A stretch of 64,000 bases of DNA, taken from assembly GCF_030269645.1 (NCBI RefSeq), contig NZ_BSTR01000011.1, forward strand, positions 62,001 to 126,000, written 5' to 3'. The translations under genes and the position numbers were made by a program. Source of the stretch: Actinokineospora sp. NBRC 105648 (GTDB lineage Bacteria; Actinomycetota; Actinomycetes; Mycobacteriales; Pseudonocardiaceae). Positions within the stretch are counted from its first letter, which is position 1, and the number at the start of each line of letters is the position of its first letter. The notes under the pieces are model-generated. The model searched no databases, was not told the DNA's origin, and saw only the letters and a program-made list of their open reading frames with translations. Below, in pieces: positions 42,129-52,000 of this stretch.

Positions 42129-45100
42129 ATGGGACTCGTTCGCCCCCGCCGCGCCCTGGTGGCGTTGGCTGCGGTGTTGTCGGTCGTCTTGGTGGCGCTG
42201 GGGCTGCCGGGGTACGCCGCCGCGGCCGTGCCCACGTTCGTGCAGCAGGCCAGCGCGCGGGCGATCGCCACGAGCAAGGCCGTGACGCTGCCGGGCAATG
42301 TCACCACCGGTGACCGGATCGTCGTGCAGGTCGGGATCTGGAGCAGTGGCAGCGCCACCGCCAAGACCGTCAAGGACGCCGCGAACAACACCTACACCAA
42401 GCTGCTCGCCGTCACCGCCTCCGACGGCACCGAGCTGAGCGTGTGGAGCGCGCCGGTCGTCAACGGTGGGGGCACCAAGCCCGCGATCACCGTCACCCCG
42501 ACGGCCAAGGCCGACATCGGGATCGCGGTGGCCGAGTACTCCGGGGTCTCCCAGGTGGCCGACGCGACCGTCGTCGACCAGAAGTCGCAGGCCACCGGCA
42601 CCAGCACCGTCGCGGGCGTGGTCACCTCCGGGCCGACCCCGGCCACCACCGCGGGCAACGGTCTGGCGCTGGGCTTCTACGCCGACTCCGGGTTCGGCAA
42701 GACCCTCGCCGCGGCCAACGGGTTCACCCAGCGGGTCAACGTGTCGCCGACCTCGGACATGGAGTTCGTGCTCGAGGACAAGGTCGTCGCCGCGGGGGAG
42801 CAGCCCGCCGCGGGTGTGACTACTGGCGCGGGCGTGCCGTGGCTGGTGGCCACTGTCGTGCTGCGCGCTGCCGACACCACCGGTGGCGGCGGTCCTACCG
42901 CGCCGAGCATCCCGACCGCGGTCACCGCGCAAGCGGGCAACGGCAGCGCCACCGTCACCTGGACTGCGCCGCCCAACGGCGGCAGCGGGATCACCTCTTA
43001 CACGATCACGCCGTACATCGGCACGACCGCGCAGACCCCCACCATCGTCAACGGCACCCCGCCCGTGCCCGCCGCCGCGGTCTCCGGGCTTACCAATGGA
43101 ACCGCGTACACCTTCACGGTCAGCGCGGCCAACGCCATCGGCGCGAGCCTGCCCTCGGCGCAGTCGAACGCGGTCACCCCGACCAGTTCGCCGCAGGGGC
43201 AGTGGGCGCCCGCCATGGACTGGCCGTTCGTCGCGGTGCACATGGTGGCGCTCAACAACGGCAAGTACCTGCTCTGGGACGGCTGGCACCAGCCGGAGCC
43301 GACCTACCTGTGGGACCCGGTCGCCAACACCTTCACCACGATCATCGCGCCGGACAGCATCTTCTGCGCCGCCAACGCGCACCTGCCCGACGGCCGCGTC
43401 CTGGTGGTCGGCGGCTACGGCGTGGTCTCCACCGGCGAGCTGGGCATCAAGGACACCACCGTCTTCGACCCGGCCACCAACGCCTGGAGCCGGGCCGCGG
43501 ACATGCACTACCCGCGCTGGTACCCCAGCGTCACCGAGCTGGCCGACGGCCGGTACGTGACCATCAGCGGCAACACCGCCGACGCCTACACCTGGGCCGA
43601 GCACCCCGAGGTCTACGACCCGGGCAACGACACCTGGACGGTCCTGCAGAACGTCGACACCTCCCAGGTGCACGAGGTCGAGTACCCGTTCGCCTACCTC
43701 GCGCCCAACGGCAAGGTCTTCACCATGGGCCCGTCGGAGGACGTGTCGTACTGGCTCGACGTGAACAACCAGACCTGGACCCCGGTCGGCGCCAGCGGCG
43801 TGGTCAACGGCTCGTCCACGATGTACCGCCCGGGCAAGATCCTCTACAGCGGCGGCTCGGCCACGGTCTCCGACGGCGCGCCCTCCCGCGCGACGACCGC
43901 GGTGATCGATCTGACCGCGCCGACCGCGGCCTGGCGGCAGACCGCTCCGATGAACGTCGCGCGCGACTTCCACACCCTCACCACGATGGCCGACGGCAAG
44001 GTGCTCGCGGTCGGCGGCGCGCCGTCGAGCGACCAGAGCAAGCTCGCCACCGGCATCCTCGCCGCGGAGATCTGGGACCCGGCGACCGAGCAGTGGACGA
44101 CCGCGGCGTCGATGGCCGTGCCGCGCCAGTACCACCAGACCGCGCTGCTGATGCCCGACGGCCGCGTGCTGGTCGCAGGCGGTGGCCACCACATCAGCGC
44201 GACCGTGCCGGGGCAGTTCTCGGCGCAGATCTACTCCCCGCCGTACCTGTTCAACGGTGCCCGCCCGACGATCAGCTCGGCCCCGCCCTCGACCGCCTAC
44301 GGGCAGACGATCTCGGTCGGCACCCCGGACGCGGCCTCGGTCAGTGCGGTCAACCTGGTCTCGATGGGCGCGAACACCCACCAGAGCGACATGGACCAGC
44401 GGTTCGTGCCGCTGCAGTTCACCAAGGGCGCGGGCACGCTGTCGGTGCAGATGCCCGCGGGGGCCGCGCTCGCGCCGCCCGGTGACTACATGCTGTTCGT
44501 GGTCAACGGGGCGGGTGTGCCGTCGGTGGCCAAGACCGTGCGGGTGCTCAAGTCGATCACCGCGCCGTCGGCGCCGTCCAACGTGGCCGCGGTCGCGGGC
44601 AACGCCTCGGCGACGGTCAGCTGGTCGGCCCCTGGCGACGGCGGCAGCGCGATCACCGGCTACACCGTCACGCCGTACGTGGGCGGGGTCGCGCAGCCGC
44701 CGGTCACCGCGACCGGGACCTCGACCCAGGTCACCGGCCTGGCGAACGGGACCTCCTACTCGTTCAAGGTGACCGCCACCAACGCGATCGGGACCAGCCC
44801 GGCGTCCACACCGTCCAATGTGGTCACCCCGTCGGCGACGCCGATCCCGGGCTTCGTGCAGCAGGTGTCCGGCCGCGGGCCCGGCGCCGAGCGCGCGGTG
44901 ACCACGCCCTCGCCGGTGCAGGTCGGTGACCGGATGGTCGTCCAGGTGGGTGTGTGGAACACCGTCGGCGCCCGGGCGACCGGGGTGCGCGACTCGGCGG
45001 GCAACGTCTACACGAAGCTGTCCAGCCAGGTGGCCTCGGACAACACCGAGCAGAGCATCTGGACCGCGCCGATCACCGCGGGCGGCGGCGCGAAGCTGAC

Positions 45101-45482
45101 CGTCACCGCCTCGGCGTCGTCCTCGGCGGACATCGGGGTGGGCGCGGCGGAGTACTCCGGGCTGTCGCTGGCCTCGGGGGCGGGTGCGGCCGACCAGGTC
45201 GCCAAGGCCACCGGCAACGGCGCGACGGCCAGTTCCGGGCAGACCGCGGCCACCACCGACGGCAGCCAGCTGGCGGTCGGCTTCTACGTGGACTCGGGCT
45301 TCAGCCGGACCCTCACCCCGGGCGCGGGCTTCACGGCCCGGCTGAACGCCTCGCCCGCGGGCGACATGGAGATGCTGATCGAGGACCAGCCCGCGGTGCT
45401 GGGGTCGCGGCCGAACGCCACGATCGGCACCGCGGCGAACACGCCGTGGCTGGTCACCACCGTCGTGTTCAAGCACGGCTGA
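42129..45482 (+). CDS. Secreted galactose-oxidase-like copper radical oxidase
   Basis: 1117 residues. Signal peptide (MGLVRPRRALVALAAVLSVV, cleavage near AAA). Domains: unknown beta domain A (34-245), FN3 (258-352), kelch-type oxidase (about 360-800, DUF1929-like end), FN3 (803-893), and a second copy of domain A (897-1117). All galactose oxidase active-site residues have counterparts: Cys413 (IFCAANAHLPDGR) for the Cys-Tyr cofactor, Tyr465 (PRWYPSVTE), stacking Trp489, copper ligands Tyr668-His669 (PRQYHQTALLMPDGR) and His751 (GANTHQSDMDQR). It should oxidise a primary alcohol or carbohydrate, giving H2O2. First gene of a three-gene overlapping operon with copper genes. Confidence 0.93.
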   Translation: MGLVRPRRALVALAAVLSVVLVALGLPGYAAAAVPTFVQQASARAIATSKAVTLPGNVTTGDRIVVQVGIWSSGSATAKTVKDAANNTYTKLLAVTASDGTELSVWSAPVVNGGGTKPAITVTPTAKADIGIAVAEYSGVSQVADATVVDQKSQATGTSTVAGVVTSGPTPATTAGNGLALGFYADSGFGKTLAAANGFTQRVNVSPTSDMEFVLEDKVVAAGEQPAAGVTTGAGVPWLVATVVLRAADTTGGGGPTAPSIPTAVTAQAGNGSATVTWTAPPNGGSGITSYTITPYIGTTAQTPTIVNGTPPVPAAAVSGLTNGTAYTFTVSAANAIGASLPSAQSNAVTPTSSPQGQWAPAMDWPFVAVHMVALNNGKYLLWDGWHQPEPTYLWDPVANTFTTIIAPDSIFCAANAHLPDGRVLVVGGYGVVSTGELGIKDTTVFDPATNAWSRAADMHYPRWYPSVTELADGRYVTISGNTADAYTWAEHPEVYDPGNDTWTVLQNVDTSQVHEVEYPFAYLAPNGKVFTMGPSEDVSYWLDVNNQTWTPVGASGVVNGSSTMYRPGKILYSGGSATVSDGAPSRATTAVIDLTAPTAAWRQTAPMNVARDFHTLTTMADGKVLAVGGAPSSDQSKLATGILAAEIWDPATEQWTTAASMAVPRQYHQTALLMPDGRVLVAGGGHHISATVPGQFSAQIYSPPYLFNGARPTISSAPPSTAYGQTISVGTPDAASVSAVNLVSMGANTHQSDMDQRFVPLQFTKGAGTLSVQMPAGAALAPPGDYMLFVVNGAGVPSVAKTVRVLKSITAPSAPSNVAAVAGNASATVSWSAPGDGGSAITGYTVTPYVGGVAQPPVTATGTSTQVTGLANGTSYSFKVTATNAIGTSPASTPSNVVTPSATPIPGFVQQVSGRGPGAERAVTTPSPVQVGDRMVVQVGVWNTVGARATGVRDSAGNVYTKLSSQVASDNTEQSIWTAPITAGGGAKLTVTASASSSADIGVGAAEYSGLSLASGAGAADQVAKATGNGATASSGQTAATTDGSQLAVGFYVDSGFSRTLTPGAGFTARLNASPAGDMEMLIEDQPAVLGSRPNATIGTAANTPWLVTTVVFKHG

Positions 45483-46294
45483 TGGTGCGGTCCGCGGGGG
45501 ACACCCCCGAGTCGGCCGGGGGCGAGCCTGCAGGGGGCTCGCCCCCGGCTGGGGTGGCGGACGACGGCCGGGCCGCGCCGGTTCCCGGCGTGGCTGGGAC
45601 GGGTGTTTCGGCTGGTGACGCGCCAGCCCCGGGGCGTGCCGCCGACGGCACGTCGGGTTCGGCGCGGGATCTGGTGGGCGCCTCCGGCTCGGCGGGTGCG
45701 GGAGTGCCCGCCGCGGCTGGCCCGACCGGTGGCTCGAGGGCCGCGGTGTCCACCGAGCGCTCGGCTGCCGCCACGACTGAGGGCTCGGCGGCCGGGTCGG
45801 CCGTCGCCACGAGCGAAGACCTGGCGGGGCAGCCCGCCACCATGACCCAGGGCGCAGCGACCGCGCCCGGCAAGCGCCCGGTCTCCGGGCGCGCCCGGGT
45901 GGCGATCGGCGGCGCCATCGTCGCCGCCGTCGCCGCCCAGGTCTGGTTGTTCGGCGGGTCCGAGTCGGGGAACACCCCGGCCGACGCGGTCGCGGGGTAC
46001 TTCCGCGCCGCGATCGACGAGGACTGCCCGAAGGCCTTCGGCCTGCTGACCGCTCCCGTCCTGAACAGCTACGGCACCGTGGAGCGGCTGTGCGAGCGGG
46101 CCAAGGCGGACACCCTGGTGTCCTTCCAGGTCGGCGACAGCCAGACCACGCCCGAGGGCGCCCGGGTCACCGTCACCCTGGTCCGGCCCAACCTGACCCT
46201 CGTCGACGCGGTCTCGCTGGTCTCGGTCGACGGCCAGTGGCGCATCTCCTCGTTCGAGGTCGTCTCGTCCGACCGCGGCCACGGACGGCCGTGA
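45482..46294 (+). CDS. Membrane-anchored protein with disordered cytosolic tail
   Basis: 270 residues; TGATG overlap with the oxidase. Residues 1-135 are a low-complexity Gly/Ala/Pro/Ser tail, one membrane helix follows (RVAIGGAIVAAVAAQVWLFG), and the outer 110 residues (NTPADAVAGYFRAAIDEDCP ... VDAVSLVSVDGQWRISSFEV) look like a small NTF2/DUF4878-type alpha+beta domain. Not recognised beyond that. Sitting between the oxidase and the CopD-CtaG fusion, it may assist the oxidase outside the cell (inference). Confidence 0.8.
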   Translation: MVRSAGDTPESAGGEPAGGSPPAGVADDGRAAPVPGVAGTGVSAGDAPAPGRAADGTSGSARDLVGASGSAGAGVPAAAGPTGGSRAAVSTERSAAATTEGSAAGSAVATSEDLAGQPATMTQGAATAPGKRPVSGRARVAIGGAIVAAVAAQVWLFGGSESGNTPADAVAGYFRAAIDEDCPKAFGLLTAPVLNSYGTVERLCERAKADTLVSFQVGDSQTTPEGARVTVTLVRPNLTLVDAVSLVSVDGQWRISSFEVVSSDRGHGRP

Positions 46295-48063
46295 ACCGCG
46301 TGCGGCCCGACACCTCGCCGGAGGCCTCCCTGGACCTCGGAGCCACCAGTCCGCGGGCACCACTGCCGGGTCTGCCGCGCTCGCGACCCGGGTCGGGTGG
46401 GATCGCCGGACTCATCGGTCTCGGGGTGGTCACGGCTGGCGTGGTCGCGGTCGGGCTCACCGCGGGTGGGGCACCGCCGTTGCCCGGGTTGCCCGACGCC
46501 GGGCCGTTCGTGCGGGCCGCCCTCCCGGGGGTCCGGGTGGTCAGTGAGATCGCGGCTGTCTTCGTTGTCGGTGCTTTGTTGGCCGCGGCGGCACTCATCC
46601 CCGCAGGTGGCGACCGGGACCGGGCCACCGGGATCGCGGGTCGGGCGGCGGGCTGGTGGGCGCTGCTGTCGGCGGCGATGGTCGTGCTCACCGTCGCCGA
46701 CGCGATGGGACAGCCGCTGCCCTCGGCCCTGGCGACCTTGGCCCCGTCGGTTGGGCGGCTGTCGGTGGCGCTGGCCTGGTTGGTCGTGGCGAACGTCGCG
46801 GCCCTGGTCTGGATCGGCACTCGGCTCGACCTCAAGCCGCCGCTCCTGCTGGCGGCCTCGCTCGTGGGCGTCGCGCCGGTAGCGCTGACCGGGCACTCGT
46901 CGTCCGGTGGTGACCACGACATCGCGAGCGACAGCCTGATGCTGCACGTGGTGGCCGTGTCCGTCTGGGTGGGCGGATTGGTTGCGCTGCTCGTGATCAT
47001 CCGCAAGCCCTACGCGGCCGCTGCCGCTCGTGTGTTCTCCACCGTCGCCCTGGTCTGCTGGGCCGCGGTGGCGGTGACCGGCGTGGTCAACGCGTCGCTG
47101 CGGTTGACTTTCGACGACCTCGGCACGCGCTATGGCGTGCTGATCGTGGCTAAGACCGCTGCCGTGGTCCTCTTGGGATTCTTCGGTTACCTGCACAGGC
47201 AACGCACCCTCTCCCGCCTCGCTGAGGGTGCCACCCGTCCCCTTCTTAGGCTGGGTGCCATAGAGGTTCTGCTGATGCTGGCCACTATCGGTCTTGCTGT
47301 CGGTCTGAGCCGCACGCCGGGACCGCTGGGTGTGCGCCGTCGGCTCTCGGCGACTGAGATCCTGATCGGCTACCCGCTACCGGATGCTCCCGCGTTGTCC
47401 CGGCTGCTCACTGCCTGGCGCCCCGACCTCGTCTTCGGTACCGCTGCCGTGGTCGCGACCCTCTGGTACCTCGACCGGCTGCGCCGCCGTACCGACCCGT
47501 GGCCCGTCCGGCGCACTGCCTCTTGGCTCAGCGGTTGTGCCCTGCTTTTCGTGGCCACCTGCGTGCTCGGGGAGTACGAGCCCGCGATGTTCAGCGTGCA
47601 CATCGTGATGCAAGCCCTGGTAGGCCTAGCTGTTCCGCTCTTGCTCGCGCACGGTAAGCCACTCGCACTTTCCGGTCCGCTCGCGGTCTGGCTACCGCGA
47701 CCGGGTCTTGCCGCGTCGGCCGTAGTTGCTATCCCGGTCCTCTTGTACGCGTTGGGGTTCTTCGACGGCCTCGCTGGCAAGCACTGGGCACGACTAGCGA
47801 TTCTGGCGTGCTCTCTTGCCGCCGGTCTTGGCCTCTTCGCGCGCACTCGTCGCGCGCCCCTCTTGGTCGTCGCGGGCGTCTATGCAGCGATCGGACTCTT
47901 ACTGCTCACCAGGAACGCCGCACTGGGCAAGGGTTTCTACGCCAAGCTCGCCCTGGAGTGGCCGCACGACCTCTTAGCCGATCAGCAGCTCGCAGGATGG
48001 TTCGCGGTCGCTGCGGGGGTCGTCTTAGCCGCGTACACCGTTGTCACAAGGCGGCAGGCTTAG
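46291..48063 (+). CDS. CopD-CtaG fusion: copper transport / cytochrome oxidase assembly-type membrane protein
   Basis: 590 residues from GTG 46291, overlapping the previous stop (GTGA). The N-terminal half (to about 330) is a CopD-like copper-resistance/uptake domain with ATIGLAVGLSRTP and HVVAVSVWVGGLVALLVI (conserved His in the membrane). The C-terminal half is a caa3 CtaG-like seven-helix domain with MFSVHIVMQALVGLAVPLLL and LALEWPHDLLADQQLAGWF, whose His-rich helices are typical of CtaG. Co-transcription with a copper radical oxidase suggests it supplies copper for that enzyme. It overlaps the convergent membrane gene by 20 bases. Confidence 0.93.
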   Translation: MNRVRPDTSPEASLDLGATSPRAPLPGLPRSRPGSGGIAGLIGLGVVTAGVVAVGLTAGGAPPLPGLPDAGPFVRAALPGVRVVSEIAAVFVVGALLAAAALIPAGGDRDRATGIAGRAAGWWALLSAAMVVLTVADAMGQPLPSALATLAPSVGRLSVALAWLVVANVAALVWIGTRLDLKPPLLLAASLVGVAPVALTGHSSSGGDHDIASDSLMLHVVAVSVWVGGLVALLVIIRKPYAAAAARVFSTVALVCWAAVAVTGVVNASLRLTFDDLGTRYGVLIVAKTAAVVLLGFFGYLHRQRTLSRLAEGATRPLLRLGAIEVLLMLATIGLAVGLSRTPGPLGVRRRLSATEILIGYPLPDAPALSRLLTAWRPDLVFGTAAVVATLWYLDRLRRRTDPWPVRRTASWLSGCALLFVATCVLGEYEPAMFSVHIVMQALVGLAVPLLLAHGKPLALSGPLAVWLPRPGLAASAVVAIPVLLYALGFFDGLAGKHWARLAILACSLAAGLGLFARTRRAPLLVVAGVYAAIGLLLLTRNAALGKGFYAKLALEWPHDLLADQQLAGWFAVAAGVVLAAYTVVTRRQA

Positions 48064-48931
48064 CCCGTACGCCATAGAGGGCGACTACGCCGACCACGGT
48101 TAACACCGCCAGGGCCAACCCGGAGGCGATCCCGACGACCACCGGTGGTGCCAGGGGCGACACCCCCGTGAGCGACTCGACGCCGACGATCACGGTCAGC
48201 GCCGTGTACGCGCCGACGCCCGCCCACACCAGCGCCATCCGACGCCGTGGCGACCACGAGGTCGAGTCGAGCAGCCAGGCCAGCGCGGGCAGCACGAGGA
48301 TCCCGTGCATCGCCACCGCGTGCAGCGGCTTGAGCGCGCCCGCGGTGGTGTAGGCGATCTGCGGGTCGCCGGTGCGCGCGCTGACCACCCCGCGAGCGAT
48401 CATGGCCGCGCCGGTCCCCAGCGCCGCCAGCAGTGTGACCAGGCCGAACCGCACCGCGACGCGCATGGTCGGGGAGGTGGTGCGGGTGCCCGCGACCGCC
48501 GTGGCGGTGAAGGCCACCGCGGTCAGGATCAGCACGCCGCCACCCGCGGCGAGCGTCATCGAGATCGCGGTGTCCACCGGCGTCTCGAAGTTGAAGTGCG
48601 AGGGCACCCCGCGCCACGCCTGCACGCTCACCAGCACGACCTCGCCCACGCTGGCCCCGCCGAAGAGCCCGAGCAGCAGCCGCCGCGGCCCGATCCGGGC
48701 GAACGAGGTGGCCCACGCGACCGCCACCAGGGTCAGCCCGAACGAGAGCCCGAACGTCGCCGCCTTGCGCAGCGACAGCGGCCCCTCCCAACTGCCCCCG
48801 GTCACCAGCAGCACCAGCACGTTCACCAGTCCCCAGGCGAACAGCACCGCGCCCACCGCGTACGCCGCGCGCTCCACCGCCCTGGCCTCGCGCCAGATCC
48901 CCACCAGCCTGTCCATGCCCGGATCATCCAC
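48044..48931 (-). CDS. Multi-pass membrane protein, unknown
   Basis: 295 residues with about eight hydrophobic helices, for example AYAVGAVLFAWGLVNVLVLL, FGLSFGLTLVAVAWATSF, MTLAAGGGVLILTAVAFTAT and a conserved-looking LKPLHAVAMHGILVLPALAW with two His that might bind metal or haem. Starts at ATG 48931 or 48916. Convergent with the CopD-CtaG gene. No family recognised. Confidence 0.75.
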   Translation of the reverse strand: MDDPGMDRLVGIWREARAVERAAYAVGAVLFAWGLVNVLVLLVTGGSWEGPLSLRKAATFGLSFGLTLVAVAWATSFARIGPRRLLLGLFGGASVGEVVLVSVQAWRGVPSHFNFETPVDTAISMTLAAGGGVLILTAVAFTATAVAGTRTTSPTMRVAVRFGLVTLLAALGTGAAMIARGVVSARTGDPQIAYTTAGALKPLHAVAMHGILVLPALAWLLDSTSWSPRRRMALVWAGVGAYTALTVIVGVESLTGVSPLAPPVVVGIASGLALAVLTVVGVVALYGVRAKPAAL

Positions 48932-49067
48932 CGGCCGAGCTGAGAAACCCGTCAGCGGAGACTGTCCACAACAGACTTCGGGAACCGGGTGGGAACGACG
49001 GTGAACGTGAACGTCAACCTACGATCGGACCCTGGACGCGGCAGGCCGGGGCGTCTTTCGTTGATGG

Positions 49068-52000
49068 ATGCGCAGACTGCTCGCTCTGGCCGCGACCGTG
49101 GTGTCCGCCGCCGTGGGGGTGGTCGCCCTGACCCCCGCGCCGCCGTCCGAGGCGGCGCCCGCCAGCGCGGTGGGTACCCGGTTCCTCGGGTCGATCACGC
49201 TGGTCACCGGTGACCACGTCACGGTGCGCGAGGTCGGGCAGCGGCTGGTCCCGGCGGTCGACCCGGCGCCCGGTCGCGCGGGGCTGCAGTTCGCCACCTC
49301 GGCGGTGAAGGACCAGCTCATGGTCGTCCCGTCGGACGCGTGGGCGGACCTGCAGGCGGGCAGGCTGGACCGGCGGCTCTTCGACGTCGCCGCCCTGCTG
49401 CGCGACGGCTATGGCGACGAACACCGCGCCGACCTGCCGCTGATCCTGCCCGCGACCGCCCCGCAGACGGGCTTGGCGCTCACTAGCGTGGCGGCGAAAG
49501 CGGTCAGTCTTCGCAAAGAGGACGCAGCGGACTTCTGGGCGGGCCGCGGCACCGCGCTCACCCGCGCCACCGACCGGATCTGGCTGGACGGGATGCGCAA
49601 GCCGAGCCTGGACGTGAGCGTGCCGCTGATCGGCGCGCCCACGGCGTGGAAGTCGGGGTGGACCGGCAAGGGGGTCCAGGTCGCGGTGCTCGACACCGGC
49701 ATCGACGGCACGCACGCCGACCTGCGCAAGCGGATCGCCGCGGCCAAGGACTTCACCGGCGAGGGCGGCGAGACCGCCGACGTCGACGGCCACGGCACGC
49801 ACGTCGCCTCGACCATCGCGGGCACCGGCGCGGCCTCGAACGGCAAGTACACCGGCGTGGCGCCGGACGCGCGGCTGCTGGTGGGCAAGGTGTGCGGCGG
49901 GTACGGGTGTGCCGAGTCGGCGATCCTGGCGGGCATGCAGTGGGCCGTCGAGTCCGGTGCGAAGGTCGTCAACATGAGCCTCGGCGGCACGGACACCGCC
50001 GATGTCGATCTGCTGGAAGCGGCGGTCAACCGCCTGTCGGCCAACGCGCTGTTCGTTGTGGCAGCGGGGAATGACGGGTCTTACGGCGCGGAAACCGTGT
50101 CCTCGCCAGCCAGTGCCGATGCCGCGTTGGCGGTCGGCGCTTCCGACAAGCAGGACAACCTCGCGGGCTTCTCGGCGCGCGGACCGCGTGTGCACGACGC
50201 CGCGCTCAAGCCGGAGATCCTGGCGCCGGGGGTCGACATCACGGCGGCGCGGTCGAAGTACTCGAACCTGGGCAAGAAGCGGGACAAGTACACCTCGCTC
50301 AGCGGTACCTCGATGGCCACTCCGCACGTGGCCGGGTCGGCGGCGATCCTCGCCCAGCGGCACCCGAACTGGTCGCCGCTCCAGCTCAAGGCGGCCCTGA
50401 TGGCCTCCGCCAAGCGGCTCGACGGCCCGGGCGCGTTCGACCAGGGCGCCGGCCGGGTGGACGTGGCGCGGGCGGTCGAGCAGGCGGTGTACGCGCAGCC
50501 GAGCGCGGTGTCGGTGGGGCGGCAGGCGTGGCCGCACGCGGACGACCCGGTGATCACCAAGCAACTGTCCTATGTGAACACCAGTGCCCAGCCGCTGCCG
50601 TTGCGGCTGACCCTCGCGGGTGATCTCCCCGCCGGGATGTTCCAGCTCTCCGCCGATCAGGTCACGGTGCCCGCGTACGGCGAGGCCCGGGTCGAGCTGA
50701 CCGTCAACACCGCTGTTCCGGCTGAGGACAAGGCTTTCAGCACCTGGGTGGTCGCCGAGGGCGGTACGCAGAAGATCACCACGCCGGTGGCGGTCGACCG
50801 CGAGCCGGAGAGCTACGACCTGACGCTGCGCACCCTGGACCCGAGCGGGGCGCCGTCGGACCGGAACTTCTCGCTGGTCTGGGGCGTGAGCCTGGACCGC
50901 TACCGGCCAGTGGCCACTGTGGACGGGAAGGGTGTGCTGCGGGTCCGCAAGGGCACCTACCACGTGGACACGGTCGTGGCCGCGCCGAACGGCGATGGCC
51001 AGACGCAGTCGCGCAAGGTCGTGCGGCCGACCGTGCCGGTCTCCGGGGACACCGAGGTGGTGCTGGACTCGGCCGCCGCCAAGCCGATCGCGATCGACTT
51101 CGACCGCCCGGGCGTGCGCCCCAGGGCCGTCGGCACCGGCTACGGGCGGCGGCTGCCCTGGGGGACCCTGTACGCGGGCATCCTCGGCGACGACCTCGCC
51201 CGCGTCTTCACCGGCTGGGTGGGCGACCCGGTGCCGGACGTGGTGGCCGACGTCGGCGGGGCCTGGTACGTGCCGGACCCCAGCGGCGGCGTGACCGGCG
51301 CCCCGGTCACCTACAACCTGGCGTGGTTCCAGACCGGCACCCTGCCCACCGGCTTCACCCGGCACGTGGTCGACGCCGACCTGGCCCGCGTCGACTCGGA
51401 GTACCGGCGGCTGGAGAACAACCGCGGCGGCACGAAGCTGTGGCTGGTGGCCGAGCCGATCTTCCAGTCCGGCTCCGGCTACGGGCTGCCGCTCGACCTG
51501 CCGACCAAGCGCACCGAGTTCCACAGTGTCGGCAACGGCGACTGGTCGGCGGAGTTCCAGCAGTGGCGCACCACCCGCAAGGGCGTCGTCACCGAGTCGA
51601 TCACCGGCGGCGAGGTCGTGCGCCAGCAGCCGGGGACGACCTACCGGGAGGATTGGAATACGGCGGTGATCGGCCCGGCCCTCCCGCGCGACGGCCTGGC
51701 CACCCGGGTCAACGACCAGATCTCGCTGGGCGTGCCGATGTTCTCCGACCCGTCGGCCGGCCACCTCGGAGCGTCCACAATAGACAAGGCGAGCACGGCG
51801 CTCTACCGCGAAGGCGTGAAGGTCGGCGAAACCGACCAGCCCGCGCAGGGCTCGTGGCAGGTCCCGGAGGCATCGGCGTCCTACCGGCTGGAGACCTGGG
51901 TGACCCGCAAGGCGCCGATGAGCACGGAGGTCCGCAGCACGTGGACGTTCACCTCGGTCCGCCCGCAACCGCGCGGCGGCAAGGGTGGTGCTTACCTGCC

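Noticed and set aside
41667-45476. Very long antisense open frame (over 1200 codons) opposite the copper oxidase
   Set aside because: Mirror of a GC-biased gene: Arg/Gly/His-rich translation with no domains, while the sense strand has a full domain structure and active-site residues.
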